In this document: positions 15,557 through 21,571 of the stretch, one piece after another
How positions within the stretch are numbered: position 1 is the stretch's first letter
Layout of the letters: each line of letters begins with the position of its first letter
Notes under the pieces: model-generated
Database searches by the model: none
What the model was told of the DNA's origin: nothing
The model's input: only the letters and a program-made list of their open reading frames with translations
IMG/VR virus record: IMGVR_UViG_3300024308_000066
Span: 1-21,571 of that record
Reading direction: 5' to 3' (one strand)
Length of the DNA stretch: 21,571 nucleotides
Source: a virus
Made by a program: the position numbers and the translations under genes

Positions 15557-18500
15557 TTGGAAAACAGAAACCTATCTATCGTTGGCGCTGGTGGCAAGGG
15601 ATCGACCGCTGGCCGTACCCCCGTAGAGTCTCCCGATAGTCTGCGGTCTATTTCCTATGCTAAGACTATCCTCCTTCTCGGCGAGGGGGAGATGCGTGGA
15701 CTTGTCAACGGCTATAGGTCCGTATACCTGCAAGGCACTCCGCTACAGAATTCAGACGGCACATTCAATTTTCAGAATGTCGCTGTTGAGACGCGCTCAG
15801 GAACGCAGGATCAGTCTTATATTCCTGGATTCCCGAGTGTCGAGAATGAGGTAATCGTCGGGGTAGAGCTTCGCGCTGATACCCCTATTGTCCGCACCGT
15901 ATCGGGATCGGACCTTTCTGCCATTCGTGTCCGCGTGGCGGTAGATTCTTTGCAGAAAGTCGATACCAGCAACGGTGACACGGTTGGCTATAGTGTCTCC
16001 TATGCTATTGACGTGGCTACAGATGGCGGTGCATACACCACCGTATTGAATAGTGCCTTCACTGGCAAGACAACTACTCAGTATGAGCGCAGCCATCGCA
16101 TTGACCTTCCCGCTGGAAGTCAGTGGCAAATACGCATCCGTCGCCTAACGCCTAATGCGAACTCGTCTACGGTTGCTGATACCACTCGCGTCCAGTCGAT
16201 CACTGAGATTATCGATGCCAAGCTAAGGTATCCTAATAGCGCGCTTTTGGCCGTTTCTGTGGATGCCCAGCAGTTCCAAAGCCTTCCTACGATTGCCTGC
16301 AATGTCTATGGTCGAATCATCAAGGTTCCGGCCAACTACGATCCCGAGCTAAGGACATATGCCACGACTGGACCCGGCACTACTAATGGCGTCTGGAATG
16401 GAACATTCAAATCAGCATGGACGAACAACCCAGCATGGGTGTTCTATGACATTGTTACCAATGACAGATTTGGCCTAGGCAATAACATCCCTGCCGCATG
16501 GGTGGATGCGTGGAACCTGTATCAAATCGCGCAGTATTGCGATGAGATGGTTTCGGATGGTTTTGGTGGTCAGGAACCGCGCTTTACCTGCAACGTCTAC
16601 ATGCAGACCCGAGCTGACGCCTATAAGGTGCTTCAGGACTTGGCCGCTGTGTTCCGTGGAGTAAGCTACTACGCGGTAGGGCAGATGATTGCCTCTGCCG
16701 ATATGCCTAAGCAGGTATCGGTTGGCTATACGAATGCTGATGTTGTTGATGGCCGGTTTGAATACGAAAGCTCGGCCCGCAAGGTTCGCCATACGGTTGC
16801 GCTTGTGTCGTGGTCAGATCAGACAGACATGGGGCGCCAGAAGGTTGAGCGGGTTGAATTCCGTCCCGGCCTAATCCGCTATGGCATCCAAGAAACCGAA
16901 GTGACCGCCATCGGTTGCACGTCTCGCGGGCAGGCTCAGCGCATTGGCAACCACATTCTCGTTTCTGAGAATCTTGAGCGCGAAACGGTTGCGTTTAAGG
17001 TTGGCTTAGAGGGCGTTCTTGTATCGCCAGGCGACGTATTCAACGTCTCCAATCGTAACCGTGCAGGTCGCCGCATGGGTGGCCGTATTGGCTCGTTCAC
17101 TGCGGATAGCGTAACTGTCGATCAGATTCCTGATGACATTGTTGCAGGCGACACAATCAAGGTCATGCTTTCGACCGGAAAGATCGAAGCTAGGACTATC
17201 CAGTCTGTCTCAGGGCGTGTTGTTACTGTTACGGTGGATTGGTCAGCAAATCCTGCTAAGCAAGGTGTTTTCATATTTGAAAAGACTGAGCTTGTGGCGG
17301 AAACATTCCGATGCATGGGCGTGGCCGATAATGAGGACGGGACCTATACGATTTCCGGCCTATCTTATCGTGCAGACAAGTTCGCCTATATCGATGACGG
17401 AACGCGCCTAGAGCAGCCCCCGATTAGCGTTATCCCACCTAGCGTTCAGGCTCCGCCAGCAAACGTTACGCTTACTTCATTTTCTGTTATCGATCAGGCC
17501 ATTGCCCGCACTGACGTTACGATTCAGTGGGATGCTGCGCCAAATGCCATCGAGTATGAGGTTGAGTGGCGCAGAGATGACATGGATTGGGTGCGTGTCG
17601 GGCGCGTTAGCTCTACTAGCGTAGATATTCGTGGTGCCTACTCAGGCCAGTACCTAGCCCGCGTTCGTGCTGTAAACGCCTTGGGCGCACGGTCCATCCC
17701 GGCTACTAGTATGTTGACTCAGATCGTTGGCAAGACTGAGCCGCCCCCTGCGCTAACTTCGCTGACTACCACTAGCATTGTGTTCGCTATTGGCTTGCGC
17801 TGGGGATTCCCGCAGGGAGCTACGGACACAGAACGTACAGAGATTTGGTATTCGCAAGGTCCAGATAGGTCTAGCGCAATCAAGCTTGGCGATTTCGCAT
17901 ACCCACAAGATAGGCACCAAATCAACGGTCTTGCTGCTGGTGCTAGGTTCTATTTTTGGGGGAGGCTGGTTGACCGTAGCGGAAACATCGGTCCGTGGTA
18001 TCCGACTGGAACGGGCGTTGTCGGCGAGTCTAGTGTCGATCAGACGGAATATGATGCTTACTTCTCAGGGCGCATCACTGAAAGCGCGCTTGGGCAGGAT
18101 TTGCTGTCTAAGATCGATAGCATTGACAACATCGTTCCTCTAATATGGGATTCCAACGCAACCTATGAGGAAGGACAGACCGTTATTCACAACGGTCGAA
18201 TCTATAGTTGGACAAACACGACGCCAGGGAACAACGAGCCCCCTAGTGCTGATTGGCAGGATGTTGGTGAGGCAATTGCACAGGCTGGCGCTATCGTTGG
18301 CCGTGTGGATCAGCTTGAGCTAGATGTTAGCGAAATTGACGGTGAACTTACTGCCCAAGGTCAAAAGGTAGATGGCTTGTTCGCCTCTATCGATACTCAA
18401 TTCACTGGCGATGAGGATGATTACACCGCTGACGATGATGTTTTCGCTGGCACTACCACTATTCAGACGGTAATTGCTACTCAGGACTATGCGCTAAGTA

Positions 18501-19057
18501 AGCGTGTTGAGACTGTGCAGTCTACGGTTGGCGAAGTGTCGGCTAGTGTACAAGAAACATCTCAGGCACTAGTTGATCTTGATGGGCAGATAAGTGCATC
18601 TTGGACATTGAAACTACAGATTGCCGCAAACGGCCAGTATTACGCGGCGGGCATGGGAGTTGGCATTGAGAATCAGCCTGACGGTAGTTTCCAGTCTCAG
18701 ATTCTTATGCAGGCTGACCGCTTCGCTGTAATCAACGTTGCCAATGGTCAGGTTACTAGTCCTTTTGTCATTCAAGGTGGTCAGACTTTCATCAGTCAGG
18801 CTCTTATAGGGACAAGCTGGATCACTAACGCAATGATCGCAAATGCGGCGATCACCAATGCCAAGATCAGCGGTACAATTCAATCCGATGACTATGTTTC
18901 AGGTCAGACGGGATGGCGGATCAATAAGGCTGCTGGTGGCGGGTTTGAGTTCAATGGTTCTATCGCTGGTGGATACCGCTTGAACATTACCAACCAAGGC
19001 GTATATATCTACTACCCTAATGGTAATCCGGCTGTTGAATTGGGAGTGCTGCTGTAA
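15557..19057 (+). CDS. J: Host specificity / central tail tip protein J
   Basis: The protein is about 1166 residues from TTG 15557 (MENRNLSIVGAGGKGS). The start is uncertain: a TTG at 15479 inside gene I would add 26 residues, and GGCGGA is the only weak ribosome site nearby. The first 600 residues are the J core (RTPVESPDSLRS, EGEMRGLVNG, GTQDQSYIPGF). Two fibronectin-III-like domains follow (about 635-735 and 735-815). A segment at about 863-905 (YEEGQTVIHNGRIYSW, then PSADWQDVG) looks like a CBM5/12 carbohydrate-binding motif. A helical linker leads to a DUF1983-type domain (about 1014-1080), then a variable C-terminus. J forms the tip hub and determines receptor choice. TAATG couples it to the next gene. 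Confidence 0.92.
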   Translation: MENRNLSIVGAGGKGSTAGRTPVESPDSLRSISYAKTILLLGEGEMRGLVNGYRSVYLQGTPLQNSDGTFNFQNVAVETRSGTQDQSYIPGFPSVENEVIVGVELRADTPIVRTVSGSDLSAIRVRVAVDSLQKVDTSNGDTVGYSVSYAIDVATDGGAYTTVLNSAFTGKTTTQYERSHRIDLPAGSQWQIRIRRLTPNANSSTVADTTRVQSITEIIDAKLRYPNSALLAVSVDAQQFQSLPTIACNVYGRIIKVPANYDPELRTYATTGPGTTNGVWNGTFKSAWTNNPAWVFYDIVTNDRFGLGNNIPAAWVDAWNLYQIAQYCDEMVSDGFGGQEPRFTCNVYMQTRADAYKVLQDLAAVFRGVSYYAVGQMIASADMPKQVSVGYTNADVVDGRFEYESSARKVRHTVALVSWSDQTDMGRQKVERVEFRPGLIRYGIQETEVTAIGCTSRGQAQRIGNHILVSENLERETVAFKVGLEGVLVSPGDVFNVSNRNRAGRRMGGRIGSFTADSVTVDQIPDDIVAGDTIKVMLSTGKIEARTIQSVSGRVVTVTVDWSANPAKQGVFIFEKTELVAETFRCMGVADNEDGTYTISGLSYRADKFAYIDDGTRLEQPPISVIPPSVQAPPANVTLTSFSVIDQAIARTDVTIQWDAAPNAIEYEVEWRRDDMDWVRVGRVSSTSVDIRGAYSGQYLARVRAVNALGARSIPATSMLTQIVGKTEPPPALTSLTTTSIVFAIGLRWGFPQGATDTERTEIWYSQGPDRSSAIKLGDFAYPQDRHQINGLAAGARFYFWGRLVDRSGNIGPWYPTGTGVVGESSVDQTEYDAYFSGRITESALGQDLLSKIDSIDNIVPLIWDSNATYEEGQTVIHNGRIYSWTNTTPGNNEPPSADWQDVGEAIAQAGAIVGRVDQLELDVSEIDGELTAQGQKVDGLFASIDTQFTGDEDDYTADDDVFAGTTTIQTVIATQDYALSKRVETVQSTVGEVSASVQETSQALVDLDGQISASWTLKLQIAANGQYYAAGMGVGIENQPDGSFQSQILMQADRFAVINVANGQVTSPFVIQGGQTFISQALIGTSWITNAMIANAAITNAKISGTIQSDDYVSGQTGWRINKAAGGGFEFNGSIAGGYRLNITNQGVYIYYPNGNPAVELGVLL

Positions 19058-19446
19058 TGGCTGACGTTGGACTTAGAATTAGAAACGAGAGCGGGTATGT
19101 AGAAACCACTGTGACCACTCGCCTTACAAAGACGATTGGGTCATACAAATTTCCTCTATACAATCCAGTTCGTGTAAACAACAGATACAGAGCGCCTCCT
19201 GAAGCTAATGGAGGCCTAGTAGTAAATGACTTTTCAGGAGGGCAGCCATTCTATTACTTCACAGCAGACGATCAACGTTCTAATTATGGAATTCTTGTCC
19301 CATCTGTGACAATCTCTGGGAACTCCATTAAATGGGTATGGATTGATGACGTTGTTCATTACCATGTTAGGTTTGAGGATTTCCCATCACAGCCAAACAC
19401 TGGAACCATTGGCGGGATAACATTGCATTATGGAGTTTATAGCTGA
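19057..19446 (+). CDS. Tail-tip accessory protein with one GLRxRNESG module
   Basis: This 129-residue protein directly follows J (TAATG overlap) and is likely a tip accessory protein or receptor-facing component. It begins VGLRIRNESGYVETTV, the same module start seen twice in the next gene (GFRVHNQSSG and GLRMRDESGNS). Similar short proteins with an N-terminal GxxVxNxxG pattern lie next to J in other phages; their function is unknown. It is beta-rich with many Tyr/Trp/Asn, as surface-binding proteins often are. It is AT-richer than J. It ends in TGATG shared with the following gene. Confidence 0.7.
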   Translation: MADVGLRIRNESGYVETTVTTRLTKTIGSYKFPLYNPVRVNNRYRAPPEANGGLVVNDFSGGQPFYYFTADDQRSNYGILVPSVTISGNSIKWVWIDDVVHYHVRFEDFPSQPNTGTIGGITLHYGVYS

Positions 19447-20204
19447 TGGCAGTAGGATTCCGAGTTCATAATCAGTCTAGCGGTCAGATACAAATATCGA
19501 CAGGATACACAAATCTATCTTTGTTTAGGTCTGGAACCCTAGATACTGGGACATTTGGCGGCGGATCAACAGCAGGTAGTCCGCCATTTGCTTCATGGTT
19601 TCTAAGGGGCGGACTTCCTTATGCTCCAAGTGATAGCGATCTTCATGTAATAAGATATGTAAATGATAATGTATCTCAGCTAACAGCATTTGCTTTAACT
19701 CAAGAAAAATCAAGATTTGGCTTTAAATCAACTAATATTTATGCCGCAAATAATGCTGCTCAAAAAACTCTTGAGTATTACACATTTAGAAATATAACTA
19801 ATAATCCTACAGGACCAGTAGGACTTAGAATGAGAGATGAGTCAGGAAACTCTTATTATGACTCTAGAAAAAAAGGGATAAGGGTTCTCCAAGCTGTAAC
19901 ATTGCCTGAATCTTGGACAGGGCTTAACTATTATCTTGGGCAATTTTTCGTAGGAACAAAAATAGGAATTGCAGTTCCATCTCCTCGGCTATACTACAAT
20001 TCAGTTTCTCAAGATAGATGTACAATGTATGTAGATGCCATACAAATGACTAGCGATAATAGAATTTTCACAGCACGGCAGGAAACGTATAGCCAAATTT
20101 TGCTAACCAATACCTTCCCAGCAGGAAGCGCATCAAGCTCGCCGCAGGCGGCAACTATTTTCATCGTAGACCTGACTGAGGTTCCCTTGAATTTCACTGC
20201 TTAG
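19446..20204 (+). CDS. Tail-tip accessory protein with two tandem modules
   Basis: This 252-residue protein appears to consist of two copies of the module in the preceding gene. Module one starts at residue 3 (VGFRVHNQSSGQIQIST) and module two at about residue 125 (VGLRMRDESGNSYYDS). Each is about 120-130 residues, matching the 129-residue single-module neighbour. Sequence outside the start motif is strongly diverged. G+C is about 25% at 19681-19740 by hand count, the lowest I counted here, suggesting recent import or fast change. It probably sits on the tail tip beside J. Its stop overlaps the end of the minus-strand lipoprotein gene by 3 bases. Confidence 0.68.
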   Translation: MAVGFRVHNQSSGQIQISTGYTNLSLFRSGTLDTGTFGGGSTAGSPPFASWFLRGGLPYAPSDSDLHVIRYVNDNVSQLTAFALTQEKSRFGFKSTNIYAANNAAQKTLEYYTFRNITNNPTGPVGLRMRDESGNSYYDSRKKGIRVLQAVTLPESWTGLNYYLGQFFVGTKIGIAVPSPRLYYNSVSQDRCTMYVDAIQMTSDNRIFTARQETYSQILLTNTFPAGSASSSPQAATIFIVDLTEVPLNFTA

Positions 20205-20344
20205 CAGCGGCAGCGGCCAATGGTGGCGGTAGCGCGGAACTCGCGGCTACCGTCAGCACCTACTTCCGGCTTGTTGAACTCTCGCAGCGTGCCGCAGGCG
20301 CTCAGCGACAGGGCGATAACGATGGCGGCAATTATCTTCTTCAT
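20201..20344 (-). CDS. Small phage lipoprotein, 47 residues
   Basis: On the minus strand, ATG at 20344 opens a 47-residue frame that begins MKKIIAAIVIALSLSAC, a clear signal peptide with lipobox LSAC (lipidated Cys17). The mature part has only 31 residues, is polar and ends CRC. AGAGGA lies 7 bases upstream of the start. The protein should be anchored in a membrane of the host. By analogy with Cor of N15/phi80 and Llp of T5, a small lipoprotein beside tail genes may block the receptor and prevent superinfection; this is inference. Rz1 is unlikely because no Rz gene encloses it. It converges on the tail-tip gene, overlapping its stop codon. Confidence 0.75.
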   Translation of the reverse strand: MKKIIAAIVIALSLSACGTLREFNKPEVGADGSREFRATATIGRCRC

Positions 20345-20378
20345 GGTTTAGTCCTCTTGGTTGGTGAGTCCATATTGC

Positions 20379-20406
20379 TGCATAGATCAAAATCAATCAA
20401 TAGCAA
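20379..20406 (-). promoter_or_regulatory. Candidate promoter for the lipoprotein gene
   Basis: On the minus strand TTGCTA (20406-20401) and TATGCA (20384-20379) are separated by 16 bases. They lie downstream of the minus-strand terminator and upstream of the lipoprotein start at 20344, so a separate promoter is expected here. The hexamers match sigma-70 consensus only partly. Confidence 0.35.
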
Positions 20407-20426
20407 AAATAGAACAGTATGCATAC

Positions 20427-20449
20427 AAAAAGGGAGCCAATAGGCTCCC
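20427..20449 (-). terminator. Rho-independent terminator after the winged-helix gene
   Basis: GGGAGCC and GGCTCCC (20432-20438 and 20443-20449) form a perfect 7-bp stem with a 4-base loop. On the minus strand it is followed by TTTTT (20431-20427), a proper U-tract, and it comes 7 bases after the stop of the 20457-21224 gene. The plus-strand side has a weaker T-rich flank (TATTCATTT), so it may also stop the tail operon. Confidence 0.85.
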
Positions 20450-20456
20450 TATTCAT

Positions 20457-21224
20457 TTAAATCCATCCTTGCCGCCTATTCATAGGCGCTTGGTAGCCGC
20501 CAAACCCACGCTTAGCGGCACCCATGATTTCCTCATGGCTCAGCCGCTCAAACCTATGCTCAGTCGGGCTACGGTCGATTTTCCCGCCAGCCTTTAGCCA
20601 ATCCTCTACCGTTTGCTTTGGCCGGTCATCAACTGCTGCCTCGCGCTTAACCTTGATGGTCATGGCGTCCGGCTTCCTGGCATTGGCAATCTCTTGCTGC
20701 TGGATAGCCTTGATCCTTGCGCGCTTTTCATGGCGCACTCTTGATGCCCGCCTTGATCTCATACTGCGATTGTTCCTAGCGTTTGCTTCTCGCTTCTCAT
20801 CAGCAGTCATGGCCTGCATCTGGATCGCGTCACGGACGAAATGGTAATTGCGTTCATCATCCTGCCTAACGCAGCCATAGCGCTTCATATAGCTGAGGAT
20901 TCGGCTGCATTGCTTGGGCGGGAAGCCCGTACCCTTGCTTACTTCTGCGTTCTTGGCTGGTCCTTTGGCCTTCAGCCAGTCGCGGACCTGCTGAGCTTTC
21001 GATACTGCCATAGTCTTTTCTACACCTCTTAGCTTCTGTTTCAATGGCCTAGCCACTCTATATCGATATGGCTTGGCATCTCCAATACGTTCTAGCAGGC
21101 CAACCTTGACCATCGTTTGAATGCATCCACGGATGAGTGCAAGGTTCCCGCCTATCTCTGAGTGAACATGCGCAGCCGTCTTTGGAGATGATAGACAGCT
21201 GCGGATGCGCTCGTTTAGGTTCAC
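20457..21224 (-). CDS. Double winged-helix putative DNA-binding regulator
   Basis: This 255-residue protein has no confident family name. Residues about 1-60 look like a winged helix (MNLNERIRSCLSS, TAAHVHSEIGGNLALIRGCIQTMVKVGLLER). Residues about 75-130 look like a second one (AQQVRDWLKAKGPAKNAEV, then QCSRILSYMKRYGCVR). A basic Arg-rich linker (about 150-175) leads to a C-terminal piece with TVEDWLKAGGKIDR, seen in other phage proteins. The start is GTG 21224, overlapping the upstream stop as GTGA. An internal ATG at 21011 (MAVSKAQQV) could give a 184-residue form, but its GAGG is 13 bases away. DNA binding and gene control are inferred. Confidence 0.7.
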   Translation of the reverse strand: MNLNERIRSCLSSPKTAAHVHSEIGGNLALIRGCIQTMVKVGLLERIGDAKPYRYRVARPLKQKLRGVEKTMAVSKAQQVRDWLKAKGPAKNAEVSKGTGFPPKQCSRILSYMKRYGCVRQDDERNYHFVRDAIQMQAMTADEKREANARNNRSMRSRRASRVRHEKRARIKAIQQQEIANARKPDAMTIKVKREAAVDDRPKQTVEDWLKAGGKIDRSPTEHRFERLSHEEIMGAAKRGFGGYQAPMNRRQGWI

Positions 21225-21571
21225 TTATTGCCCACCGCATGGCTGTCGATCAGGGCCAGAAGTTCCTCACCCATGCGGCGCTGCCCCGAGTTGATCCCGT
21301 GTCCGGCGCTGTTGGCAACCCATCTTGCCAAACTACGGAATCGGCTTAGGTCCACGCTATGCGCGCGCGGCGAGGCGAGGTCAGCGCGAACGTAGGCGAC
21401 CTCCGATTCCACGATGCTATCTGAGCACCATGTGATCTCTTCTCCGGCCGGGTGCGGGAAAGGTTCATCGCTGTAATCGCCGTCACCGATCTGAAGGAAA
21501 ATCTTCTCAGGGGCGGTGCTGACCATCCTCGAAACAACCTGCGAAGTCGCATCCTGACCACCCGGGGAGGG
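21221..21571 (-). CDS. Partial phage accessory protein, paralog of the first gene
   Basis: The minus-strand frame is open to the window edge; the first ATG inside is at 21526 (101 residues, MVSTAPEKIFLQIGDGD), but GAGG touches that ATG directly, too close to serve it. The segment STAPEKIFLQ...EITWCSDSIVESEVAYVRADL is a widespread module in small phage accessory proteins of unknown function. The C-terminus (VDLSRFR, then ELLALIDSHAVGNK) repeats that of the first gene, and DNA near the two stop codons is also alike (GATCGACAGCCA shared). It is coupled to the winged-helix gene through GTGA. Its 5' part probably continues outside the window. Confidence 0.68.
   Translation of the reverse strand, partial: PSPGGQDATSQVVSRMVSTAPEKIFLQIGDGDYSDEPFPHPAGEEITWCSDSIVESEVAYVRADLASPRAHSVDLSRFRSLARWVANSAGHGINSGQRRMGEELLALIDSHAVGNK
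21554..21570 (-). repeat. Right copy of 17-bp terminal inverted repeat
   Basis: This is the reverse complement of 2-18, with no mismatch. On the minus strand it reads in the frame of the accessory gene at 21221-21571. A repeated gene segment at both window ends could also explain why an assembly stopped here. Confidence 0.85.

Noticed and set aside
20201-20344. Lipoprotein as the spanin subunit Rz1
   Set aside because: It is not nested in or next to an Rz-type gene, lacks a proline-rich mature part, and no lysis genes are in the window.
1-21571. tRNA genes, CRISPR arrays, insertion sequences
   Set aside because: Gaps between genes are all under about 150 bases; no cloverleaf, regularly spaced repeat or transposase pattern was seen.

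Overview
The window is the structural (head and tail) module of a lambda-like, long-tailed dsDNA siphovirus or prophage. Host assignment is weak. Shine-Dalgarno sites, gene order and the style of the edge accessory genes suggest a proteobacterial host, possibly a xanthomonad, pseudomonad or Burkholderiales member. No terminase, integrase, lysis or replication gene is present, so this is only part of a genome.

Layout. (1) Positions 1-624 hold a partial accessory gene, followed by a terminator and an extended -10 promoter. (2) From 735 to about 8400 comes the head and connector block: portal (DUF1073 type), maturation protease/scaffold (DUF2213) with a likely nested scaffold start, cement protein, major capsid protein (DUF2184), a small SAP/LEM-like protein, a DnaT-like connector, a Lar-like zinc-ribbon protein, a minor head protein, two small connector-region proteins, a gp10/Z-like protein and a tail terminator. 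(3) From 8393 to 19057 come the tail genes: tube protein, G and GT chaperones joined by a -1 frameshift on a perfect GGGAAAC heptamer, tape measure, M, an inserted AT-rich fibre-like gene, L, K, I and J. (4) From 19057 to 20204 two AT-rich genes carry three copies of one tail-tip module. (5) On the minus strand lie a 47-residue lipoprotein gene, a terminator, a two-winged-helix DNA-binding protein and a second partial accessory gene.

The plus-strand genes are tightly packed, often with stop/start overlaps (ATGA, TAATG, TGATG), so translation is probably coupled. One transcript could start at the promoter near 701 and run through the tail genes. Capsid shell proteins, connector, tail tube, tape measure and tip appear in assembly order.

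The less ordinary parts are the two related genes sitting inverted at both window ends and sharing a 17-bp sequence, the folded RNA predicted downstream of the frameshift site, the fibre-like gene between M and L, the three-copy tip module, the convergent lipoprotein gene and the double winged-helix gene. No clearly new multi-gene system is evident. The minus-strand group and the tip-module group are the best candidates for undescribed function.
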